From: Methanothrix sp.
GTDB lineage: Archaea; Halobacteriota; Methanosarcinia; Methanotrichales; Methanotrichaceae
Direction: 5' to 3'
NCBI GenBank assembly: GCA_028688175.1
Contig: JAQTYS010000017.1
Location: 1-19,589, forward strand
DNA: 19,589 nucleotides
Under the pieces are notes generated by a model. That model did not search any database and was not told the DNA's origin. It saw only the letters and a program-made list of their open reading frames with translations. Of this stretch, positions 7,499 to 16,300 are shown in pieces; the stretch's first letter is position 1, and each line of letters opens with the position of its first letter. The position numbers and the translations under genes are program-made.

Positions 7499-8104
7499 TT
7501 AACCCCTTATTTGCTGCTCTTCTTCTTTAAGCCTTAGAAATGCTTTCTTTCTTCTGCTATAGGTAACAAAGGTAATTACGGCTGCAATCGCGATGGACCC
7601 GAATAATGCCGCCAGGGAGATCAGGATCGATGAGATAAGGCCCTCAACCATTCCTTTCCCAATAGCCAGTATCACTTGAGGCCCATTTTTTTCTGAATAC
7701 GAGGCGTTAACCTGATAGTTGCCGGCGCGTTCAATCTTAAATGCCATTATGGATCGACCGCTTCGTCCTCCCAGGCTGTAGGTGAAATCGCTTTTTACCG
7801 GATAGGTAGCCAAATATTGGCCGGTGGCTTTTTCCTGCACATGTACCTCCAGACCCGATATTGGTTCAAGCGTACTGTAGAACTTGCCCCCAAAGTAGCT
7901 GTTGTTCTCATAGAAGACTGTGTATTCGCCCGGCTCTCTGAGAAACAGGTCCGTGCCACCCGGCGCTAACATCTGCAATAGGCCGCTTTGTGCATTGCTT
8001 ATGCCGTCGTAGATTGAGCCGGCAAATGCCGCAAATCCTATGATTATTATCAGCACAGCCAGACCATAATACCAAATGCCTGGTTGAACATTATTGCTAT
8101 TCAT
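7499..8104 (-). CDS. Unknown two-helix membrane protein with external beta domain
   Basis: 201-residue protein that I do not recognise. Residues about 11-31 form a hydrophobic helix (YYGLAVLIIIIGFAAFAG), followed by an about 120-residue polar region rich in short beta-like strands with many Tyr, Gly and Asn (EYTVFYENNSYFGGKFYST, then a YPVKSDFTYSLGG stretch). A second hydrophobic helix lies at about 154-180, and the tail is short and very basic then acidic (SRRKKAFLRLKEEEQQ). Topology is probably both ends cytoplasmic and the beta domain outside. The start at 8104 is chosen because it makes an ATGA overlap with the photolyase stop; an ATG four codons earlier (8116) is possible. The gene is thus coupled to the photolyase, which does not obviously explain its job. 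A cell-surface sensor or a complex anchor are guesses only. Confidence 0.75.
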   Translation of the reverse strand: MNSNNVQPGIWYYGLAVLIIIIGFAAFAGSIYDGISNAQSGLLQMLAPGGTDLFLREPGEYTVFYENNSYFGGKFYSTLEPISGLEVHVQEKATGQYLATYPVKSDFTYSLGGRSGRSIMAFKIERAGNYQVNASYSEKNGPQVILAIGKGMVEGLISSILISLAALFGSIAIAAVITFVTYSRRKKAFLRLKEEEQQIRG

Positions 8105-9462
8105 TGTAGCACCCATTTTTCAATGTAAGCCTGTACATCGAATTTTCTTCTTGCGCCATTGAAGTTCATATATCTCACCTTGCCAAAGATCGCCCTTTCC
8201 TTCCAGGCTCGATCATGAAGGCCTCCCAGGCTCCAGGCAATTCCCGTATATCCGCTGGGATCTCTGCCGTCCAGTTCATACCGGTCGTTCAGGTAGATCG
8301 CTGCGGTTTGGGCAGCCGCGGGCGACGCCGTCCACTCCAAAATTTTTTTGGCCCAGTACATCCTCATGTAGCCATGCATCTTTCCGGTTCTAACCATCTC
8401 CTGCTGAGCTGCATTCCACAGATCGTCATGGGTATTGGCCTTTTCCAGTTCCGAAATAGTGTACAGATATTCTCTTCTATCTTTTTCATGCTCTCCTAGG
8501 CTCGTTCTTGCCCAAGCTGGAAAGCCCTGCGTATCATCATAGTGCTGATTATAATAGCAGTAATTATCGGATAATTCTCTTCTCACAATCAGCTCCTCTA
8601 AAAATGCGTCTGCGTCCTTGCGGCTTCTTAACACTTGCAGGGCGATACGTTGAGCTGATATCTGGCCGAAGTGCAGATAAGGAGAAAGGCCGGACTGACC
8701 ATCAATATTTGGATCATTTCTATCCCTTTCATAATCGTCCAGCTTAAGTTCCAGGAAACTGTCCAGTTGCTTCATGGCCGCTGCCTCTCCCGGCACAATC
8801 CATTTTGCTTCCGGCATTGCGTCAGCTTTTAAGCCTCTTTCCGCCTCTTGCCAGTCCATTTCAATGACCCCATTTATCAGAGGATAATTTTGTGCACCCT
8901 CTTTTTGCGCTTTCTTTGGCAAAGTCGGGAATTCATCGAGAAACTCATAGAGATGGCGGTGCACTTTAGGGCGGAAGCTGCGGGCAGACCATTCCTGTTT
9001 TGGGGAGGCAAGCCAGCAGGGAATGATGTTGTGGGCATCCACTTCATAAAACGGAATTTCATTTTTGCCTGCAAGCATGCTCCTCCATTCCCGGCTCTGC
9101 CGGATAGGAGAAAAATCGCATACTAATGCACCAGCATCCATTTCCCCAAGCAGACGAGATACCTCGTTGACGGGATCACCCCGCAGGAAGAAAAAGGGAA
9201 TATTTTGAGCTTTCAGGTTATTTTCCACCTCCTTTAGCCCTCGCAGCATAAAGATATACTGCCTTCTGCTCGCACCTAAGAACTGGGGAAAGAGGCAAAA
9301 GGCCACAGCCAGATAGGTATTGTACTTTTTGGCCAGCTCTCCCGCATAAAGCAGAGCCCAGTTGTCGCCGACACGCTGGTCGCGGCTCATCCAGTAGACC
9401 ACAGGGCCTTTGGCTTGGCTTTCTTTCTTCAAGGCTCTTACCCTTCTGGGATTGACGGGCAT
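8101..9462 (-). CDS. phr: Class II cyclobutane pyrimidine dimer (CPD) photolyase
   Basis: 453-residue DNA repair flavoenzyme that uses blue light and reduced FAD to split cyclobutane pyrimidine dimers. The amino-terminal photolyase alpha/beta domain starts with VVYWMSRDQRVGDNWAL (21-37), and a class II signature follows: YERDRNDPNIDGQSGLSPYL (244-263), FLEELIVRRELSDNYCYYN (287-305), MVRTGKMHGYMRMYWAKKIL (356-375) and DPSGYTGIAWSLGGLHDRAW (401-420). W349, W370 and W377 have the same spacing (21 and 7) as the electron-transfer tryptophans 360, 381 and 388 of the Methanosarcina mazei enzyme, so the photoreduction chain looks intact. Length is normal for the family. The ATG at 9462 lies only about 24 bases from a TATA-like element, so the transcript is probably leaderless. 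The stop overlaps the next gene start (ATGA). Confidence 0.96.
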   Translation of the reverse strand: MPVNPRRVRALKKESQAKGPVVYWMSRDQRVGDNWALLYAGELAKKYNTYLAVAFCLFPQFLGASRRQYIFMLRGLKEVENNLKAQNIPFFFLRGDPVNEVSRLLGEMDAGALVCDFSPIRQSREWRSMLAGKNEIPFYEVDAHNIIPCWLASPKQEWSARSFRPKVHRHLYEFLDEFPTLPKKAQKEGAQNYPLINGVIEMDWQEAERGLKADAMPEAKWIVPGEAAAMKQLDSFLELKLDDYERDRNDPNIDGQSGLSPYLHFGQISAQRIALQVLRSRKDADAFLEELIVRRELSDNYCYYNQHYDDTQGFPAWARTSLGEHEKDRREYLYTISELEKANTHDDLWNAAQQEMVRTGKMHGYMRMYWAKKILEWTASPAAAQTAAIYLNDRYELDGRDPSGYTGIAWSLGGLHDRAWKERAIFGKVRYMNFNGARRKFDVQAYIEKWVLQ

Positions 9463-9485
9463 GACTGTTATTACTCTTCTTATTA

Positions 9486-9495
9486 CTATTTATAG
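9486..9495 (-). promoter_or_regulatory. TATA box for the photolyase gene, likely leaderless
   Basis: Read on the minus strand, the element is CTATAAATAG, followed by AT-rich DNA and then the photolyase ATG at 9462. Archaeal transcription normally starts about 25 bases after the TATA centre, which would be near 9465, giving an mRNA with few or no untranslated bases. No ribosome binding site precedes the ATG, which agrees. The rest of the 9463-9730 spacer contains a 12-base palindrome (9587-9598) and no other recognised element. Confidence 0.55.
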
Positions 9496-9730
9496 AACTA
9501 TTACTTGATGTTGCCAAAAAGTAGAATGGATGATGATTTAACAACAATACAATTCTCATCTGTTATGGTGGAGATTAAATGCGAAATTCTCATGAGAAAG
9601 AAGGCTAAGATACTTAGCATAAGTTGAGTCTGATGATGATCTGGTGTATCCAGTGGCATAAAAATATCTTCCGAAAGACGTATAAGGCAGTGAGGAGAGC
9701 AGAAGTGGAAGTCTCAAACAGGTCGTCTCA

Positions 9731-12700
9731 ATGAAATACGATATCTTATGGCGCTATGATGTTGATTCTCAGAAACAGATCATTGATTCCTACATCTCAC
9801 CAGTCGCGGACAAAATGCTGTGCTTGCCAGAAGATACCATCAAAAACAGCTTCCAAATATATTTTTCATATATACATCCTGATGACTTGCAAGACGTGCA
9901 GGAGATGCTTTCCGAAAGCATGCAAATGCCTGCAACTGAGAAAATCGCAGAATACCGATTGCGAAAAGCTGATGGAACTATGCTCTGGGTTCGTTCCAGG
10001 AGTCATGCCAATTGGCTGCCCGATGGTCGGATAAATATTTTTGGCTCTACCATTGAGATCGATGACTGCAAGCAAGTAGAAGAAGAACTCAATGAACCAA
10101 AGCTGCAATTGGCTAATATCCTCGATTTTCTGCCGGATGCCACATTTGCCATAAGTCAGGACGGAAAGGTTCTCGCCTGGAATCATGCTATTGAGACTAT
10201 GACCGGTGTGCCAAAGGATGAGATAGTGGGCAAGAGCGATTATGCCTATGCAGTACCATTCCTTGGCGAAGCCAGGCCGATTCTCATAGATATGATCTTC
10301 CACAAACTGCCGAAATTTGAAGAGAAGTATATCAATCTCACGAGAAAAGGAAATAAAGTGACTGCCGAGGCATTTGCACCCCAGCTCAACCAGGGCAAAG
10401 GTGCCTATCTCTGGGGTATTGTCTCTCCTCTTTATGATAGTAATGGCAATATTGTGGGTGCAATCCAATCTATTCGTGATATATCCGAGCAAAAATGGGT
10501 GGAGGCAGCGTTGCAGGGAAGCGAGAAGCGCCTTATGCGAGCCGAGGAAATAGCCGGTTTTGGTTACTGGGAACTCTCCATAGACGAGATGATGATGCGC
10601 GCCTCAAAGGGAGCTAAGTGCATCTATGGAATGGAAGGCGATATGTGGCCGCTTGCAGATATGCAAAAGATTCCCCTACCTGAGTTTCGCCCTCTCATCG
10701 ACAGAGAACTTTCCCGATTGGTTCTGAATGGAAAGCCTTATAATATGGAATATAAAATTAAACGACCATCCGACGGACAGATCCTTTATATTCATTCACT
10801 GGCTGAATATGATCCTGCAAAGAGAATGATATTTGGCGTTATAAATGATATAACGCAGCGCAAGAAGGCAGAGGAAGCATTGCGGGAGAGCGAACTGAGG
10901 CTAAGGACTATTTTCGAGACATCCTCTGCAGGAATCATCATCGTTGATCCTAAAGGGCGAATTATTCAGGCCAACCAGAGGTTGGCAGAGCTTTTTGCCT
11001 GCCCGATGCAGACATTGATAGGAGCGACGTATCCCTCCTTTGTTCATCCGGATGAACGCTCCGAGGGAACAGATAACATGCAAGCATTGATGGAAAATAG
11101 AATCGGTACGATCTATAAACAGCGACATTATATTCGCCGGGATGGCAGCGATTTTTGTGGATTTCTAAGTGGTAGGCGGATGGTGGGATCAAATGGAGAG
11201 TTCATTGGCCTGCTGGGCATCATTTTGGATGTGACCGATCGCAGACAGGCTGAGTTGGCATTAATAGCATCAGAGCAAGAGAAGGCGGCCATCCTAAATA
11301 GCTTGGGGCATATTTCTGTGGAGTTCCTTGACAGCAGCATGCGTATCATCTGGGTGAATGAGGCTGTGCAAACCTCTCTAGGATTGTCGATGAATGAACT
11401 GAAGGGCAACTATTGCTATGAGATTCTGCAAGGCTCCAAGCAGCCGTGTCCCGGATGCACGGCATTGAAGGCGGCAAAAACAGGACACTCCCAGGAAGGA
11501 GAGGTCATAACCCCGGACGGCAGGACCTGGCTGTCAAGAAGTTCTATTGTTAAGGATGCAAACGGGTCAGTACAGGGGATAGTTCATGTGGCTATGAATA
11601 TCACCGAGCGCAAGCGGGCTCTTGAACAGATTAGGTCGAACCTTGAGGAGATAAAGAGATCCAAGATCCAGATTCAACAATCAAATTCATTGCTCCAGGC
11701 TATTATGGCAAGCCCCTTTAATATCGTTGTTTTCGCATTGGACAGAGAGTATCGATATCTGGCATTCAATCAAAATCATAAAGACACTATGCTGGCCATT
11801 TGGGGGGTTGACATTGAAATTGGGGCTAATATGCTCGATTATATTACAGATGCTGCTGACCGCAATAAGGCAAAGCGCAACTTTGACCGAGCACTGGCTG
11901 GTGAGCACTTGGTTATTGTTGAGGCATTTGGAGACAACAAATTGCAGCGTCGCTATTATGAGGACCACTACAGCCCCATCAAAGGAGAAGACGAATCCTT
12001 CACCGGACTGACCGTATTCCTCTTCGACATCACTGAGCGCAGGCGCATGGAGGAAGAACTAAGCCAAACCAATCACGATCTGGAAATTGCCATTGAGCAG
12101 TCTAATGAATTGGCCAAACAAGCTGGCCTAGCCAATGCTGCCAAGAGCGAATTTTTAGCTAACATGAGCCATGAGATCCGCACGCCATTAAACGGCATTA
12201 TCAGCATGACCGGACTGCTGTTGGATATGGAATTGAATGCCGAGCAACACGAATATGCTCAAATTGCCCATATCAGTGGCGAGATGCTTCTCTCTCTCAT
12301 CAACGATATCCTTGATTTCTCAAAAATTGAAGCTCGAAAACTGGAAATGGAACTGCTGGACATCGATATTCGTGCATTGGTTAACGAAACTGCAAATCTT
12401 CTGGCCTTTAACGTCCGGGAGAAAGGGCTGGTGCTGCGCTGCCATGTGGAGCCGCAGGTTCCAGCAATATTGCAGGGAGACCCGGTGAGGTTGCGCCAGA
12501 TTCTTGTTAACCTGGGCAGCAATGCTGTAAAGTTCACTGATAAGGGTGAGATAGTGATCCGCGCCTGCCTGGAGAGGGAAGACGAAAAAAGCGTTACAAT
12601 TCGTTTCTCAGTTATTGATACTGGAATTGGCATCCCGGAAGATCGGCAAGATATTCTCTTCTCACCTTTTTCCCAGGTGGATGGTTCGACAACGCGCAGG

Positions 12701-13321
12701 TATGGCGGAACTGGCCTTGGTCTGGCAATTTCCAAACAACTGGCAAAATTAATGGGTGGAGAGATCGGCATGGAAAGCAAGGTGGGCGTAGGCTCTACCT
12801 TCTGGTTCACTGCAGTGTTTGGAAAGCAGATAAATAGGCCGATATCAGACGATGATAAGCCTATGATTATTGATGGAACAGGAGCGCCAGATCGCATCGC
12901 GACAAGACACACAATTACCCAATCATTCAAACGAAAAATACGCATACTGGTGGCGGAAGATAATCCTGTAAACCAGAAAGTAGCCCAGGTGTTGCTTGGC
13001 AAGATGGGGCTGCAATCGGATGTTGTGGCCAATGGCAGGGAGGCCGTCAATGCGCTGCAGACCACTCCCTATGACCTGGTATTAATGGACTGCCAAATGC
13101 CTGAGATGGACGGTTACGAGGCCACGAGCAGAATCCGACAGCTTGGATCAAAGGCACTCAATCCACATATTCCCATCATTGCCATGACAGCGCTCGCTAT
13201 GCATGGAGATCGTGAGAAGTGTATTCAGGCTGGCATGAACGATTTTATTGCCAAGCCGGTCTTGAGAAGAGAATTGGTCGGGATGCTGACCAGATGGCTG
13301 CCAATAACGGTTGAGCGATAG
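9731..13321 (+). CDS. Soluble hybrid sensor histidine kinase with six PAS domains and REC
   Basis: 1196 residues, no membrane helix or signal peptide, so a cytoplasmic sensor. Order: PAS1 about 1-118, PAS2 126-256, PAS3 272-386, PAS4 392-512, PAS5 520-640 and PAS6 660-775, most ended by a PAC-type D-I/V-T-E/D-R-(K/R) linker. A coiled coil follows, then HisKA with SHEIRTPLNG and phospho-acceptor H814. The HATPase domain has N931 in the N box, D963 in DTGIGIP and G992 in YGGTGLGL. The carboxy-terminal receiver (1071-1190) has acidic D1077, phospho-acceptor D1120 and K1175. All catalytic residues are present. PAS5 has C562, C573 and C576 (CPGC). There is no output domain, so phosphate must pass to another protein. 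The ATG at 9731 is the only start after an in-frame stop; AGGTC six bases before it is a weak ribosome site. The frame starts directly at the first PAS strand. The gene ends in TAG eight bases before its paralogue. Confidence 0.93.
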   Translation: MKYDILWRYDVDSQKQIIDSYISPVADKMLCLPEDTIKNSFQIYFSYIHPDDLQDVQEMLSESMQMPATEKIAEYRLRKADGTMLWVRSRSHANWLPDGRINIFGSTIEIDDCKQVEEELNEPKLQLANILDFLPDATFAISQDGKVLAWNHAIETMTGVPKDEIVGKSDYAYAVPFLGEARPILIDMIFHKLPKFEEKYINLTRKGNKVTAEAFAPQLNQGKGAYLWGIVSPLYDSNGNIVGAIQSIRDISEQKWVEAALQGSEKRLMRAEEIAGFGYWELSIDEMMMRASKGAKCIYGMEGDMWPLADMQKIPLPEFRPLIDRELSRLVLNGKPYNMEYKIKRPSDGQILYIHSLAEYDPAKRMIFGVINDITQRKKAEEALRESELRLRTIFETSSAGIIIVDPKGRIIQANQRLAELFACPMQTLIGATYPSFVHPDERSEGTDNMQALMENRIGTIYKQRHYIRRDGSDFCGFLSGRRMVGSNGEFIGLLGIILDVTDRRQAELALIASEQEKAAILNSLGHISVEFLDSSMRIIWVNEAVQTSLGLSMNELKGNYCYEILQGSKQPCPGCTALKAAKTGHSQEGEVITPDGRTWLSRSSIVKDANGSVQGIVHVAMNITERKRALEQIRSNLEEIKRSKIQIQQSNSLLQAIMASPFNIVVFALDREYRYLAFNQNHKDTMLAIWGVDIEIGANMLDYITDAADRNKAKRNFDRALAGEHLVIVEAFGDNKLQRRYYEDHYSPIKGEDESFTGLTVFLFDITERRRMEEELSQTNHDLEIAIEQSNELAKQAGLANAAKSEFLANMSHEIRTPLNGIISMTGLLLDMELNAEQHEYAQIAHISGEMLLSLINDILDFSKIEARKLEMELLDIDIRALVNETANLLAFNVREKGLVLRCHVEPQVPAILQGDPVRLRQILVNLGSNAVKFTDKGEIVIRACLEREDEKSVTIRFSVIDTGIGIPEDRQDILFSPFSQVDGSTTRRYGGTGLGLAISKQLAKLMGGEIGMESKVGVGSTFWFTAVFGKQINRPISDDDKPMIIDGTGAPDRIATRHTITQSFKRKIRILVAEDNPVNQKVAQVLLGKMGLQSDVVANGREAVNALQTTPYDLVLMDCQMPEMDGYEATSRIRQLGSKALNPHIPIIAMTALAMHGDREKCIQAGMNDFIAKPVLRRELVGMLTRWLPITVER
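12131..13302 (+). repeat. Duplicated kinase-receiver block, copy 1
   Basis: The HisKA-HATPase-REC part of the first kinase gene is strikingly similar, at the DNA level, to 15262-16427 in the second. The longest exact run that I found is 45 bases, 12640-12684 against 15771-15815, and includes synonymous positions. Other near-identical stretches surround the phospho-acceptor histidine and the receiver lysine. The linker between HATPase and REC is the main diverged part. Boundaries are approximate. Confidence 0.85.
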
Positions 13322-13329
13322 ACGACAGA

Positions 13330-16300
13330 TTGAAAAGGCATAGATATATCAATCTGAAATATCCATCGATGATCATGGGCAATGACGTCACTGACCGCAT
13401 ATTAGCCGAGGAGGCTTTGCGAAAAGCCCAGCAAGCTATACAAGATCGCCAGATCTTGTACGAGCAGGTCATCTCAATGATCTCCGATGTTGTCTGGCGC
13501 TATGATGTCAATGCCAAGAGAAAGTACATTAGCTCCTATATATCTCCGGTTGCGGACAGGATGCTGGGTTTGCCGGATGGCACCATCGCAGACAGTTTCG
13601 AAAAATATTTTTCTTATGTATATCCTGATGACTTACCGGCATTTAAGAATTTCTTTTTCGAAACGATACGCAATCGTGGAAAAGATAAAACGGCAGAGTA
13701 CCGCATGCTAAAGGCTGACGGCACAATGCTTTGGGTTCTCTCTAAGTTTTCAGCTTATTCCCAGCCAGACGGCCGAATAACAGCTTTTGGCACAACAAGT
13801 GATATCACGGATGGCAAGCAAGCGGAAAAAGCGCTGCATGCATCACACCTGATCATTGAAGAGATAATCAATGCGATACCCGTGCGGGTGTTCTGGAAGG
13901 ATAGAAATCTCAATTACCTGGGCTGTAATGCGATATTCGCACACGATGCGGGCTATACCGATTCGAAAGATATGGTTGGCAAAGATGATTACCAGATGGG
14001 ATGGCGTGACCAGGCGGAATTATATCGCGGCGATGACCGTCAGGTTATCGAGAGCGGACGCGCTAAGTTGCTTATCGAAGAACCTCAGACAACTCCTGAA
14101 GGAAACACCATAATTCTTCTTACGAGCAAGATACCGTTGCGAAGTTTTGAGGGAGATATCATTGGCGTGCTCGGAACGTATATGGACATTACCGAAAGAA
14201 AGCGCGCTGAAGAGGAGGTGCGTGAGGCAGAAAAGCGCTACAGGGCCTTCTTCAATACATCAATAGACTGCGTCTTTATCACATCAGTTGATGGTCACTG
14301 GATTGACTTGAATGATGCCGCGGTCTCGATTTTCGGCTATGAAAGCAGAGAAGACCTGCTGAAAACCGATATAAAAGATCTGTATGTGAATAGGGATGAT
14401 AGGGCAAGGCATCTTCAGGTTATCAACGAAAAAGGGTATACAAAGGAGTATCCGGTCGCCCTGCGGAAAAAGGATGGCATGATCATTGACACCCTTATAA
14501 CGTCTGTTGCTAAAAAAGATTGCACAGGGCGGATTATCGGTTATCAGGGAACCATTCGAGATATCACCAAGCACAAGCAGGCCGATTTGAGTCGAGAACG
14601 TTCATTGGTACGTCAAAAGCAGTTGAACCTGCTTCAGCAGACTCTGCTAAGCCCGGGCAATTTGCAGCAGAAGCTCAAAAAGATCACTGATGGCGTGGTG
14701 GACATCTTCGGGGCTGACTTTTGTCGCATCTGGATCACCGGTCCAGGAGATCTATGCGACGTTGGGTGCATTCACGCAGCTACTACCACTGGACCGCACA
14801 TCTGTTTTCATAGAGATCGATGTCTGCGGCTTCTTGCCAGCTCGGGACGCTATACCCACACGGACGGAGAGGTTCACAGACGAGTTCCTTTTGGTTGCTA
14901 CAAGATTGGGCACATCGCATCAGAGAGAGAACAGAGATTCCTCACCAATGATGTGCAAAGAGACACTCGTATTCACAATCGCGAATGGGCCAAGGAGATC
15001 GGCCTCGTCTCATTTGCCGGCTACCAGCTACGCCTGCCAGATGGTGATGTCCTGGGTGTCATGGCACTTTTCAGCAAGAAACCGATCACTTGCGAGGAAG
15101 ATGCCCAGTTCAACATCCTGAGCAATACGGTCACTCAGGTCATTCTGACCGCCCGGGCGGATGAGGAGCTTCTCGAGACTCTCAACGAAGCGACCAGACT
15201 TAACAAGTACCTCAATGAACAGACCCTCCGGGCCAATGAATTGGCCGATCTGGCCAGAAAGGCCAGTGCTGCCAAGAGCGAATTCTTGGCTAACATGAGC
15301 CATGAGATCCGCACTCCTTTAAACGGCATCATCGGCATGATCGGATTATTGCAGGATATGAATTTGAATGCCGAGCAGCTTGAATACGCAAGAATCGCCG
15401 GTATCAGCGGCGAAATCCTTTTGTCTCTCATCAACGACATCTTAGATTTCTCCAAGATCGAAGCCCATAAATTGGAGCTGGAGAGGCTGGATTATGATCT
15501 GCGCTCAGTGCTTGACAATACCACAAACCTACTGGCCATCGGGGCTCATGAGAAAGATCTGGAGCTGGTCTGCATTGTAGAGCCCTCTGTGCCTTCTTTG
15601 CTGAGAGGCGATCCAGGAAGACTGCGTCAGATTCTAATCAATCTGGGCAGCAATGCCGTGAAGTTCACTGACCATGGCAAGATAGTAATTCGGGTCAGCC
15701 TGGAGAGCGAAGACGAAAGAAAAGCCACAATTCGTTTCTCTATCAGCGATAGCGGTATTGGCATTCCGGCAGATCGGCAAGATATTCTCTTCTCACCTTT
15801 TTCCCAGGTGGATGGCTCGACCACACGTAAATACGGCGGAACTGGCCTCGGTCTGGCTATATCCCGGCAGCTCGTCGAGCTGATGGGGGGTGTGATCGGT
15901 GTGCATAGTGTGGTTGGCAAGGGCTCTACATTCTGGTTTACTGCAATTTTCCAGAAACAGCCGGCAAGGATCGAATCTGCAAAAGATATTGCGGAGATTG
16001 AGAATAAAAGAGCAATGCACCAGAACGATGATCCTGGATTTGCTCAATCGTTCAAACGCAAAATACGCATCCTGGTAGCGGAAGATAATCATGTGAACCA
16101 GAAGGTGGCGCAGGCGTTGCTGCGAAAGATGGGGATGCAATCGGATGTCGTGGCCAATGGTCTGGAGGCTGTTAATGCGCTGCAGACCATTTCCTATGAC
16201 CTGGTGCTGATGGATTGCCAGATGCCTGAGATGGATGGTTACGAGGCCACGAGCAAAATACGCCAGCCAGGATCAAAGGCGCTCAATCCATGCATTCCCA

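Noticed and set aside
9218..9559. Minus-strand open frame of 113 codons upstream of and overlapping the photolyase
   Set aside because: Mostly an alternative frame within the photolyase gene, low complexity at its start (Asn/Ser/Lys run), and it spans the photolyase promoter.
9587..9598. Palindrome TTCTCATGAGAA between the photolyase and the first kinase
   Set aside because: Only 12 bases, about 130 bases from either start codon and not placed near a credible TATA box; a chance match is quite possible.
12259..13065. Long antisense open frame (268 codons) opposite the first kinase; a similar one at 15627-15920 opposite the second
   Set aside because: The two antisense frames resemble each other only because the underlying kinase DNA is duplicated. 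They have no ribosome site or domain, and the sense strand has complete catalytic motifs.
13319..13335. TAG stop of the first kinase as a possible pyrrolysine read-through joining the two kinases
   Set aside because: The frame after TAG reaches TGA within four codons, and the second kinase is in a different frame, so read-through would not fuse them.
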